NCBI GenBank assembly: GCA_036620675.1
Contig: JAZHEE010000017.1
Length of the DNA stretch: 64,000 nt
From: Jejubacter sp036620675
GTDB lineage: Bacteria > Pseudomonadota > Gammaproteobacteria > Enterobacterales > Enterobacteriaceae
Reading direction: 5' to 3' (one strand)
Of this stretch, positions 54,273-63,114 are shown piece after piece; the first letter of the stretch is position 1; every line of letters begins with the position of its first letter. The notes under the pieces are model-generated. The model was not told where the DNA came from. It did not search any database and saw only the letters and a list, made by a program, of their open reading frames with translations. The translations under genes were made by a program, and so were the position numbers.

Positions 54273-56254
54273 CGCCCCTGCCTGCGCAGCAGCAGCACGA
54301 AGTAAGGCGCGCCGATAAAGGTGGCCAGCAGACCCGCCGGAACCTGATCCGGGAACAGCAGCATCCGCCCGCACCAGTCGGCCAGCACCATCAGCGCTCC
54401 ACCGAGCAGCACCGCGATAATCAGCTGCGGCATGGCGCGACGAAACCCCATCATTCGGGCGATATGGGGCGCCATCAGCCCGACAAAGCTCAGGGGGCCG
54501 ATGGTCAGGGTCGCCGCGGCCGTCAGACAGGCGGCCAGCAGCAGCAGCGCGATCCGGGTCGGCGTTAGCGCCATCCCCACCGCCCGGGCGGTGGGGCCAC
54601 CCAGCGGCAGAACCTGTAGCCAGCGGTGGCAAAGCGGCGTCAACGCCAGCAGCACCACCATCACCAGCGCGGTACGACCCGCAGCGGCGCCGGTCACGTT
54701 ATAGGTCGAACCGGAAAGCCAGGTCAGCAGAGAAGCCATGCGCGGATCGCCGCTCGCCATCAGCATCATCAGCAGCATGGTGAAGGCGGTGCCGATCGCC
54801 ATCCCCGCCAGCAGCATACGCTGGGGTGAAAAACCGCCGCGTCCGGCAGCGGCCATGATAACCATCAGAGTCAGGGCGGCACCCAGACTCCCCGCCGGCA
54901 GCAGCCAGCCGAAGGCGTCTCCCGGCACCATAAACAGCATCACCACCACGCCGAAGGCCGCACCAGAGCTAATCCCCAGCACTTCCGGGCTGGCCATGCC
55001 GTTACCGGTCAGGCGCTGGATAATACAGCCCGCCGCCGCCAGCATCATCCCGGCGCTCAGGGCCGCCAGCACTCGCGGCCAGCGCCAGTGCCAGAGCTGC
55101 CCCAACAGCTCACCAGAGGCCCAACGCCAGCCGACGGCATCGCGCCCCAGAATCAACGCGACAGCCAGCAACGCCAGCAGCAGCCCGACGCCCAGTAACG
55201 CATAGCCAATCACATGGCGGCGCTCCGCACTGACGCTGGCCCCTTCGTTCATTGAGGGGGCGCTCATAGTGCGCAGACGCGGCAGCAGCCACAGCAGCAG
55301 CGGCGCGCCGATAAGCGCAGTCACCGTCCCGGTAGAGAGCTCCCGCCACACCCGGGTCAGCCAGACAATAATCTGATCGGAGAGCCACAGGATCAGCGCG
55401 CCAGTCAGTGCCGCCAGCACCAGACGGGCCAGCAAGCGCCTGGCTCCCAGCATTCGCGCCAGCAGAGGAGCGAACAGACCGATAAAGCCGACGATCCCCA
55501 CCGCATTGACCAGCAGCGCGCTGATGGCAATGGCCAGCGCCAGAGTCCCCAGTCGCACCATAGAGAGCGCCAGCCCCAGATTACGCGCCACGCCGTCGTC
55601 CAGCCCGATCAGCGTCAGCGGACGCAGCAGCAGCAGGGTCAGCACCACGCCGCCCAACAGCTGCGGCCACAGGCTGTCGACAATGCGCCAGTCGGTCTGA
55701 TTCAGAGCGCCGGTGCTCCACAGGAACATATTCTGGAGCTGGTCATGGTGGAAAATCGCCAGCAGCTGGTTGATGGCGCCGCAATACAGGCTTACCACCA
55801 GTCCCGCCAGGATAAGAGTCACCGGCGACAGCCGCTTGCCCCAGGCCACGCCGAATACCAGCAAACCAACAATGCCGGCCCCGATCAGCGCCGCAAACTG
55901 CTGGGTCAGCAGCCCGCCCGGTAACGCCCACAGCGTGGCGACGGTGACGCCCAGCTGCGCGCCGGTGGCGACGCCGAGCGTGGTGGGCTCCGCCAGCGGG
56001 TTGCGCAACACCTGCTGGAACAGCACCCCGACCAGCCCAAGACCCGCCCCCACCAGCAGCGACACCGCCAACCGCGGCAGCGCGCTATAGTGAAACAGCA
56101 TCTGCGCAATACTGTCGATATCTGGCTGACGCAGGGCACGCCCCCATTGCGCCAGCGGTAACTGGGCGTTCAGGTTGAAGCCGGTTATCGCCAGCGCGGC
56201 AATGAACAGCACGCTCAGCAGAATTCCCGGTATCATCACGTGACGGTGCCTCAT
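54269..56254 (-). CDS. fhuB: Ferrichrome ABC transporter permease FhuB
   Basis: Inner-membrane permease for Fe(III)-hydroxamates. It is a fusion of two homologous FecCD-type halves (about 1-330 and 340-661, some 20 helices), each with a GLVGVLFQQVLRNPLA / AGCIIQRLTGN-type helix and a LARMLGARR / IARMMGFRR coupling segment. 661 residues from the ATG at 56254, with GGGAGG upstream and ATGA overlap with fhuD; the longer frame to 56380 runs inside fhuD. Convergent overlap with the LysR gene by 4 bp. Confidence 0.96.
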   Translation of the reverse strand: MRHRHVMIPGILLSVLFIAALAITGFNLNAQLPLAQWGRALRQPDIDSIAQMLFHYSALPRLAVSLLVGAGLGLVGVLFQQVLRNPLAEPTTLGVATGAQLGVTVATLWALPGGLLTQQFAALIGAGIVGLLVFGVAWGKRLSPVTLILAGLVVSLYCGAINQLLAIFHHDQLQNMFLWSTGALNQTDWRIVDSLWPQLLGGVVLTLLLLRPLTLIGLDDGVARNLGLALSMVRLGTLALAIAISALLVNAVGIVGFIGLFAPLLARMLGARRLLARLVLAALTGALILWLSDQIIVWLTRVWRELSTGTVTALIGAPLLLWLLPRLRTMSAPSMNEGASVSAERRHVIGYALLGVGLLLALLAVALILGRDAVGWRWASGELLGQLWHWRWPRVLAALSAGMMLAAAGCIIQRLTGNGMASPEVLGISSGAAFGVVVMLFMVPGDAFGWLLPAGSLGAALTLMVIMAAAGRGGFSPQRMLLAGMAIGTAFTMLLMMLMASGDPRMASLLTWLSGSTYNVTGAAAGRTALVMVVLLALTPLCHRWLQVLPLGGPTARAVGMALTPTRIALLLLAACLTAAATLTIGPLSFVGLMAPHIARMMGFRRAMPQLIIAVLLGGALMVLADWCGRMLLFPDQVPAGLLATFIGAPYFVLLLRRQGR

Positions 56255-57147
56255 GCACGGCCTCCCAGCGCCTGATCCAGCAGGCGGCAGAAGTGCATGG
56301 CCGACAGAGTCGCGCCATAAAACCAGACCGGCGGCATGCGCTGAAAACGCCCGGCGCGCACGAACGGCATAGCCTGCCACAGCGGCGTAGCGGCGATCCT
56401 CTCCATCATGGCGTCGTCACCATGGGCGAAACACAGCACGTCGTGGGCTTCGATGGCGGCCAGCCGTTCAAGGCCGACCACCGCGCTGCCCCAGAAATTC
56501 ACCTCGCCCTGCCAGGCATTTTTCAACCCCAGCATATCCATCACCTGCTGGAACAGGCTGTTAGGCCCAATCACCAGCGCATGGCGCTCATCAAGCAACG
56601 ACATCAGCAGCAGCGGACGCTCGCCCCGCCCGGCAAAGCGCGGCCGCATCTGTTCGATAAAGGCGTCGAACGCATTCAGATGGGCGCGGGCCTGAGATTC
56701 CAGCCCCAGCGTTTCCCCCAACTGGAGAAGCGACTGGCGGGAACTGGTCAGCGGCTGGCGACCATCGCTAAAGTTAACCCCCAGGCCTGGCGCGATACGC
56801 TTAATTTTATCTTCTCCCGGCCCGTAGCCGGCGGAGTAAACAATGAGCGAGGGCCGCAACTGGGTCAGCAGCTCCAGGTTGGGCTCGGTACGCAGCCCAA
56901 CCTCGATAATACCTTCCGGCAGCGGCGGCTCCCCGACCCACAGGCGATAGTTAGTGATATCTGCCACCGCCATCGGGGTAACACCCAATGCGACCAGCAG
57001 CTCCACCGGCAGCCACTCCAGCGCCACCACCCGGCGGGGATCGACCGTCGCCGCCCGCACGTTGCGGGAATGCCACAGCAGCGGCGCCAGGGCCAGCGCC
57101 GTCACCAGCCGACGACGGCTGATGCCCGTTGCAAACAGATTATTCAT
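56251..57147 (-). CDS. fhuD: Fe(III)-hydroxamate periplasmic binding protein FhuD
   Basis: Binds ferrichrome and related hydroxamates and passes them to FhuBC. A twin-arginine signal (ISRRRLVTALALAPLL) suggests Tat export, as reported for E. coli FhuD. Class III binding fold with RTEPNLELL, YSAGYGPGEDK, and FYGATLSAMHF near the end. 298 residues. Overlaps fhuB (4 bp) and meets fhuC as TAATG. Confidence 0.96.
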   Translation of the reverse strand: MNNLFATGISRRRLVTALALAPLLWHSRNVRAATVDPRRVVALEWLPVELLVALGVTPMAVADITNYRLWVGEPPLPEGIIEVGLRTEPNLELLTQLRPSLIVYSAGYGPGEDKIKRIAPGLGVNFSDGRQPLTSSRQSLLQLGETLGLESQARAHLNAFDAFIEQMRPRFAGRGERPLLLMSLLDERHALVIGPNSLFQQVMDMLGLKNAWQGEVNFWGSAVVGLERLAAIEAHDVLCFAHGDDAMMERIAATPLWQAMPFVRAGRFQRMPPVWFYGATLSAMHFCRLLDQALGGRA

Positions 57148-57944
57148 TACCAGACAAAACTTACCGGCGAACCGCCCGCCGGATGCGAAAGAATGCCCAT
57201 CGGAATACCGTAGACTCGCTCCAGAATTTCGCCGTTCATCAGCGCCTCCGCAGAGCCTTCGGCAATCATCTCGCCGCCGCGCAGCGCCACCAGATGATCG
57301 CAGTAGCGGGCGGCCATATTGATGTCATGCAAAACCGCTACTACCGTCAGCCCCCGCTTCTGGCTCAGGCGGTGAATCAGCGCCAGCACTTCCACCTGAT
57401 GGGCGATATCCAGCGCCGAAGTGGGCTCGTCCAGCAGCAGGCACTGGCTGTCCTGGGCCACCAGCATCGCAATCCAGGCACGCTGGCGTTCACCGCCGGA
57501 AAGGCTGTCCACCAGGCGTTGAGCCAGCGGTTTCAGCCCCACCAGCGCGATGGCTTCATCCACTTTTTCGCGATCGGCTACGCCAAAGCGCCCCAGCGCC
57601 CCGTGCCACGGATAACGACCAATAGCCACCAGCTCGCGCACCGTCATCCCTTCGGCGGCAGGAAGCTGCTGGGGCAGATAGGCCACCATGCGGGCAAACG
57701 CCTTGCTGCTCCAGCTCTCCAGCGGTTGGCCTCCGAGCATGATCTCGCCGCCAGAAGCCTTCTGATGGCGTCCCAGCATTTTGAGCAGCGTTGATTTTCC
57801 TGAACCGTTATGACCGATAAGGCCGGTCACTTTCCCGGCGGGAAAAGTGAGCGTGAGAGGGTGAAGCAGCGTGCGCCCCGGCACGCGAAAAGAGACATCG
57901 GAGAGGCTGAACGTCGCCCCGGGGGCACTCGGTTTATCCTGCAT
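57147..57944 (-). CDS. fhuC: Ferrichrome ABC transporter ATPase FhuC
   Basis: ATPase driving FhuB. Walker A GHNGSGKST, signature LSGGERQRAWIAMLVAQD in part, Walker B CLLLDEPTSALD, switch His in VLHDINMAAR. 265 residues as in E. coli. 49 bp after fhuA and coupled to fhuD. Confidence 0.97.
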   Translation of the reverse strand: MQDKPSAPGATFSLSDVSFRVPGRTLLHPLTLTFPAGKVTGLIGHNGSGKSTLLKMLGRHQKASGGEIMLGGQPLESWSSKAFARMVAYLPQQLPAAEGMTVRELVAIGRYPWHGALGRFGVADREKVDEAIALVGLKPLAQRLVDSLSGGERQRAWIAMLVAQDSQCLLLDEPTSALDIAHQVEVLALIHRLSQKRGLTVVAVLHDINMAARYCDHLVALRGGEMIAEGSAEALMNGEILERVYGIPMGILSHPAGGSPVSFVW

Positions 57945-57993
57945 AGCTCGCCAATTGGTTGGTGGGCGCGGCTCTGCCGCGCCCGGGTAAATA

Positions 57994-60231
57994 TCAGAAG
58001 CGGAAAGTCGCGGTGGCGGTCACCTGACGCTCTGCGCCCCAGTAGCAGGCGTAGTCGCGATAGCAACTGGAGACATATTCGCGATTAAACAGGTTGGTCA
58101 CGTTAACCCCCACCGACGACCCCGGCATACCGAAGCGGGCCAGATCGTATTTCACGGTGGCATCGGCAACGGTATAGCTCGGCACGTTAAAGGACTTGTT
58201 CCTTTTGCTCTCGTCGTAATAGGTATTGGAGTAGAAGCTGGAACTGGAGCCTACATAGCGAACGCCCGCGCCCATCGTCAGCCCGCTCAGCGCTGTTTCA
58301 TGGAAGGTGTAATCCATCCACAGCGAAGCCATATTACGCGGCACTTCAACCGGGCGCTGGTGATTATACAGCGTGTCTTCCGTATATTCGGCGTCGGTAT
58401 AGCTGTAGGCCGCCGTCATATTGATATTGGCCGTCAGCGCCGCTTTCGCTTCCAGTTCGAAGCCGCGTGAACGAATCTCGCCGCCCATGGTGCTATAGAG
58501 TTCATTGCGCGGATCCACCGTCAGGTTTTTATCTTTGGTTATCTGGAACACCGAAGCGGTCACACTAACCGGCTTATCTTTAGGAATATATTTCACCCCG
58601 GCTTCATACTGCTTGCCGCGTGACGGATCGAACGCTTTTCCATCCAGTGAGCGTCCAGAGTTGGGCTCAAACGACTCGCTGTAGCTGAAGTACGGGGAAA
58701 CGCCGTTATCAAACAGATAGTTCAGGCCGCCGCGCCAGGTGAAGGCTTCATCACGGTTGATATTGTTAGAGGCGCTGGCATAGCTGGTTTCACGGGTATG
58801 CACGCTGGATTTGGCGAAATCATAGCGTCCGCCCAGGGTCAGCACCCACTTATCCCATTCCGCCTGGTCCTGTACATACAGACCTGTCTGCTCAAGACGG
58901 TTAACCACCTGATATTTATCCGCATACGGATAAATATTGGACGGCGTTACGCCGCGGCTACCGAGGTCGAGCGGATCGGCATCGCCGTACTGGGCGTCTA
59001 CGTCGTTACGACTGCGCAGATAGTCCACCCCGGTCAGCAGCGTGTGGGCCACCGGGCCAGTATGGAATTTACTTTCCAGTTGGGTATCGACGCCGAAATC
59101 CGTCAGATCTTCATCTGAACGCACATAGCTGCGCTTCAGCATATTGCCCTGCCCCGTCATCCCAAAACCATAGACTGAACGATACAGGGTATGTACCCGG
59201 GAGTAGCGCAGATTCTGACGCACGGTAAAGGTGTCGTTAAAGGCATGCGCGAAGCTGTAGCCCACCATCTGCTGGCGGCGCTGCATTTTGTTGTCCGGAT
59301 CGCCTTCGTTATAGTCGGTCGGCAGCTTGTGCGAGTGGCCGTTAGCATCCACGTATGGCACCAGGGTACCGGTGCGCGGCAGCCAGCCATAGTAGCCCGC
59401 GTGTGGATCGCTCTGGAAGTTGCTCAGGAAAGTGAAGTCGGTTTTATCGTCCGGCCGCCAGCTAAAGGAGGGGGCGATAGCATAGCGGTTAGATTTGACC
59501 CGATCCTGCTGGGCGTCCTGGCTGAAGGCCAGACCGGTTAAGCGGTACGAGAAAACGCCGTCGTCGTCCAGGGCGTCGCTAAAGTCAAAGCCGGTCTGCC
59601 ACAGATTACGCGACCCCGCCTTAAACTGAATCTCGCGCAGCGGTTCAGTGGTCGGACGCTTGCTGACCATCGATACCACCCCGCCCGGGTTGCTGTTGCC
59701 GTACAGTACCGATACCGGCCCGCGAATCAGCTCCGCACGCTCCAGGAAGTAAGGGTCCATCGACACTTCAGAATAGTTATTGCCCTGTAAACGCAGGCCA
59801 TCCAGATACTGGTTAGTGTTCACCGTTGAAGGCGAAGTAAATCCGCGAATCGAAACGACGTCGTAGGTACTGGAACTGCCGCGGGTGGCAAATACGCCGG
59901 GCGTATAGCTTAACGCCTCTTTCACGGTCTGCGGCTGGCGCATGTCCATCTCTTCACGGGTCACGACGGAGATAGACTGCGGTACTTTCTCGATAGGCGT
60001 ATCGGTTTTCGTCCCGACGGCGCTCTGTTTGGCGGCAATGGTCAGTGCCGGCCCCCAGGCGCTCTCCTGAGGCACGTTCGCCGCGTCGGCGGAAACGGTA
60101 ATGGTATCTTCGGGTTTAGCCTCATCGGCGGCGAATGCCGGCGCGGTAAAGCCGCCCAATGCCGCAGCTATCAGCACGGCCAGTCGACAAACAGGGGGAG
60201 TGGCTGTCTGTTCGGTGAAACAACGCGTCAT
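57994..60231 (-). CDS. fhuA: TonB-dependent ferrichrome outer-membrane receptor FhuA
   Basis: 22-strand barrel with a plug that imports ferrichrome; in E. coli also the receptor for phages T1, T5, phi80 and colicin M. Signal peptide ending APAFA, TonB box EDTITVSA, plug (about 45-190) with KVPQSISVVT and RGPVSVLYGNSNPGGVVSMVSKRP (in part), barrel ending QVTATATFRF. 745 residues against 747. Surface loops (for example around residues 245-260, 320-345 and 390-420) differ strongly from E. coli, so phage sensitivity should differ. First gene of fhuACDB with a Fur-like site upstream. Confidence 0.96.
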   Translation of the reverse strand: MTRCFTEQTATPPVCRLAVLIAAALGGFTAPAFAADEAKPEDTITVSADAANVPQESAWGPALTIAAKQSAVGTKTDTPIEKVPQSISVVTREEMDMRQPQTVKEALSYTPGVFATRGSSSTYDVVSIRGFTSPSTVNTNQYLDGLRLQGNNYSEVSMDPYFLERAELIRGPVSVLYGNSNPGGVVSMVSKRPTTEPLREIQFKAGSRNLWQTGFDFSDALDDDGVFSYRLTGLAFSQDAQQDRVKSNRYAIAPSFSWRPDDKTDFTFLSNFQSDPHAGYYGWLPRTGTLVPYVDANGHSHKLPTDYNEGDPDNKMQRRQQMVGYSFAHAFNDTFTVRQNLRYSRVHTLYRSVYGFGMTGQGNMLKRSYVRSDEDLTDFGVDTQLESKFHTGPVAHTLLTGVDYLRSRNDVDAQYGDADPLDLGSRGVTPSNIYPYADKYQVVNRLEQTGLYVQDQAEWDKWVLTLGGRYDFAKSSVHTRETSYASASNNINRDEAFTWRGGLNYLFDNGVSPYFSYSESFEPNSGRSLDGKAFDPSRGKQYEAGVKYIPKDKPVSVTASVFQITKDKNLTVDPRNELYSTMGGEIRSRGFELEAKAALTANINMTAAYSYTDAEYTEDTLYNHQRPVEVPRNMASLWMDYTFHETALSGLTMGAGVRYVGSSSSFYSNTYYDESKRNKSFNVPSYTVADATVKYDLARFGMPGSSVGVNVTNLFNREYVSSCYRDYACYWGAERQVTATATFRF

Positions 60232-60269
60232 GGTAAATTCTCTTAGTGAGAGTAGCCAGGTTGAACGAA

Positions 60270-60288
60270 AACGAGAATTATTATTATG
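60270..60288 (-). promoter_or_regulatory. Fur-like operator upstream of fhuA
   Basis: On the minus strand CATAATAATAATTCTCGTT matches the 19-bp Fur consensus at 12 positions, concentrated in the ATAAT repeats, and resembles the E. coli fhuA site. It lies about 40 bp before the fhuA start. The rest of 60289-60450 shows no gene. Confidence 0.6.
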
Positions 60289-60452
60289 ACTGCGGATGAT
60301 ATGCGAAAGATTGCGCGTATATCAAGCACCGCTCCGCCCGGAGCCCCCTGTAAGCTCGGGAAATAACCAGGCAAAGCGCGCGGTCATTTCATTCTGTGCG
60401 AAATGTTGCATTGATGTTCTACGCAACGTTAGAGAAATGGTGGCCGTGTTAG

Positions 60453-60485
60453 CAAAAAAAATCCCCCGCTAAAGCGGGGGATTTT
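60453..60485 (-). terminator. Bidirectional-looking terminator after mrcB
   Basis: A 12-bp stem AAAATCCCCCGC / GCGGGGGATTTT with loop TAAA; the minus strand continues as TTTTTTTT-type tail. It isolates mrcB from the downstream fhu promoter. Confidence 0.92.
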
Positions 60486-60506
60486 GCATAGCGTCGTATC
60501 GCTCGG

Positions 60507-63014
60507 TTAGTCGCCGCCGAACATATCTTTAATCCAGCCGGCAACGCCGTCGCTCTTTTTCTCTTGCGGCTGTTGCTGCTGTTGCTGCTGCGGCGCACTC
60601 TCAGCGTTATTGAACGGGTTGCGGGCGTCCATCTCCTGCTGACTCTGCTGGCAAAGCGCGTCCGGATTGGTCGTCCAGACCGGAAGCTGACGATAACCGC
60701 CTGAACACTGGAAGTTGCCCATATCGTCCACGCCCATCTCCACGATATCTTCCGGCGGGGTCAGGGTCAGCGGAATCGGCGACTGATCGCTGAGATAGCG
60801 CTGATAGATAGACATCGCTCCGCTGGCGCCATACAGATGCGTCGGCTGGTTGTTGTCGCGGCCCACCCAGGTAATTACCACCTCTTTACCGTCGATACCG
60901 GCAAACCAGGTATCGACCTGATTATTGGTGGTGCCGGTTTTACCCGCCAGGTTAAGACCCGGGAACTTCGCCCCCAGCGCCCGGCCGGTGCCGCGCTTCA
61001 TCACCTGCTGCATGGTGTAGAGCGTCAGATAAGCGCCCTGAGCCGGAACCGCACGCTCCGCCTGAGGATAGCTCTGGTAGAGCACAGTGCCGTCTTCAGC
61101 AATTACCGAACGCAGCACCGACAGTTCGGCCCGGTTGCCGCCGCTGGCGATAGTCTGAAACGCCTGCGCGACTTCAACCGGCGTCAGGTTCAGCGCGCCC
61201 AGCAGCATCGCCGGTACCGGATGCAGCTGATCTTTCGGTACGCCCAGTTTAGCCCAGGTATCCGTTACCGCAGGCAGTCCCAGCGACAGACCCAGGTTCA
61301 CCGTCGGGACGTTCATTGAACGGGTCAGCGCATCAACCAGCATCACCTGACCGCTAAAGCGGCGATTATCGTTCTGCGGCGACCAGGTCTTGCCACCCGG
61401 CTGCGGCAGCGAGATAGGCGCATCGGCTATCCAGGTATTGAGCCGGTACTTGTTCGGCTGGCTCAGGGCCGTCAGATAGGTCGCCGGTTTCGCCAGCGAG
61501 CCGATAGAACGGCGTGCCTGCATGGCGCGGTTGTAACCGGCAAAGTTGGGATCGGCGCCGCCGACCATAGCGCGAACTTCGCCGCTAAAGCGGTCAACCA
61601 CCACCATCGCCGTTTCCAGATCCTTCAGCTTACGCTGTTTTTTCAACGCCGGAATACCGTCGGTTACCGCTTTTTCCGCGGCATCCTGCGACACCGAATC
61701 GAAGGTGGTGAAGATCTTCACGCCGGAAAGATCTTTCACCTTATCGCCCAGTTTTTCATGCAGCTGCTGGCGCACCATCTGCATAAAGGCAGGCTGCGGC
61801 GAAATCACGCCGCCACGTGGCTGAACGCCAAGCGGGCGGGCGCTGAGCATGTCATACAGTTCCTGGTCGATAATCTTCTGCTGTTGCAGAAGTCTCAGCA
61901 CCAGATTACGGCGCTCCAGCGCCAGCTTCGGATTACGCCACGGGTTATACAGCGAAGCCCCTTTCACCATCCCCACCAGCAGCGCCTGCTGATCGAGACT
62001 CAGCTCCTCGACCGGACGCCCGAAGTAATAGAGGCTCGCCAGCGGGAAGCCGCGGATCTGATCGTTGCCGCTCTGGCCGAGATACACTTCGTTCAGATAC
62101 AGTTCAAGAATACGATCCTTGCTGTAACGGGCATCCATAATCAGCGCCATATAGGCTTCATTGGCCTTACGCCACAGGGTACGCTGGTTGGTCAGAAACA
62201 GGTTCTTCACCAGCTGCTGGGTCAGGGTGCTGCCCCCCTGTACCGCTTTACCCGCGGTAATATTGGCGATAAAAGCGCGACCAATGGAGTAAAGGCTGAT
62301 GCCGTCATGCTCGTAGAAATGGCGGTCTTCGGTGGCCACCAGAGTATCGACCAGCAGCTCCGGGAAGCCGCTGCGCGGCACGAACAGACGCTGCTCGCCG
62401 TTAGGCGAAGAGAGCATGGTAATCAGGCGCGGATCGAGGCGGAAGAAGCCAAAGTCGCGACCGGTTTCCATATTCTTGATGGACTCCAGACGGTCGCCGT
62501 CAAAGGTGAGGCGCGCGCGAATCTGCCCTTCTTTGCTGTCAGGGAAATCGAACGGACGGCGCAGCATCTCGATGGTGTTGCCCTTCACGGTGAACTCGCC
62601 CGGGCGGGTAATCCGCGTAACCTGACGGTACTGCGTCCCTTCCAGCAGCTTCACCATCTCTTTTTCGCTGAAGGCCATATCCGGCTCAAGATTCACCATC
62701 CGCCCATAGACCGCCGCCGGCAGTTGCCAGACTTTACCGTCGATGCGGCTGCGAATCTTCTGATCCAGCCAGACGCCGTAGGCGACAAACAGCACCAGCA
62801 GTACGATCAGCAGCTTAACGAAAAACCAGATCCAGCTGCGTTTACGGCGTGGCGGACGCCCCTTCTTTACCTTGCGCGACATGGGCGCCTCATCATCATC
62901 GTAATCATCATCGTCATACCGCTCATCGCGCAGGCGACGACGGCTCACCTTCTCTTTAGGCGGACGCTTCGGTTTACCTTTGCGTCCGATAGGTTCGCGG
63001 TCATTCCCCGCCAT
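60507..63014 (-). CDS. mrcB: Bifunctional penicillin-binding protein 1b
   Basis: Main class A peptidoglycan synthase. Acidic/basic cytoplasmic tail (DERYDDDDYDDDEAP), one membrane helix (about 65-87), UB2H domain, GT51 glycosyltransferase with catalytic Glu in ATEDRHFYEHDG, and transpeptidase with SLAKP (Ser-Lys), SMNVPT and KTGTTN. The C terminus carries a Gln run (QQQQQQQPQ) before DGVAGWIKDMFGGD, as in E. coli with a different tract. 835 residues from the ATG at 63014 (GGAG upstream); five codons upstream are less like the family. A shorter form may start internally, as in E. coli. Confidence 0.97.
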   Translation of the reverse strand: MAGNDREPIGRKGKPKRPPKEKVSRRRLRDERYDDDDYDDDEAPMSRKVKKGRPPRRKRSWIWFFVKLLIVLLVLFVAYGVWLDQKIRSRIDGKVWQLPAAVYGRMVNLEPDMAFSEKEMVKLLEGTQYRQVTRITRPGEFTVKGNTIEMLRRPFDFPDSKEGQIRARLTFDGDRLESIKNMETGRDFGFFRLDPRLITMLSSPNGEQRLFVPRSGFPELLVDTLVATEDRHFYEHDGISLYSIGRAFIANITAGKAVQGGSTLTQQLVKNLFLTNQRTLWRKANEAYMALIMDARYSKDRILELYLNEVYLGQSGNDQIRGFPLASLYYFGRPVEELSLDQQALLVGMVKGASLYNPWRNPKLALERRNLVLRLLQQQKIIDQELYDMLSARPLGVQPRGGVISPQPAFMQMVRQQLHEKLGDKVKDLSGVKIFTTFDSVSQDAAEKAVTDGIPALKKQRKLKDLETAMVVVDRFSGEVRAMVGGADPNFAGYNRAMQARRSIGSLAKPATYLTALSQPNKYRLNTWIADAPISLPQPGGKTWSPQNDNRRFSGQVMLVDALTRSMNVPTVNLGLSLGLPAVTDTWAKLGVPKDQLHPVPAMLLGALNLTPVEVAQAFQTIASGGNRAELSVLRSVIAEDGTVLYQSYPQAERAVPAQGAYLTLYTMQQVMKRGTGRALGAKFPGLNLAGKTGTTNNQVDTWFAGIDGKEVVITWVGRDNNQPTHLYGASGAMSIYQRYLSDQSPIPLTLTPPEDIVEMGVDDMGNFQCSGGYRQLPVWTTNPDALCQQSQQEMDARNPFNNAESAPQQQQQQQPQEKKSDGVAGWIKDMFGGD

Positions 63015-63114
63015 TCTCTTTCTCCACAAAAGTGCAGGCGCAAAGGCCCGATTCTCCTGTCTTCCGCCGCTGGCGAAAGAAGAAAGCTCTCAAAATCTGC
63101 TCAATCCGGCGCCA

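Noticed and set aside
60538..60600. Trinucleotide repeat encoding the Gln run in mrcB as a phase-variable tract
   Set aside because: Mixed CAG/CAA-type codons at the flexible C terminus; in-frame length change would only alter a linker, and E. coli PBP1b has a similar Gln-rich tail.
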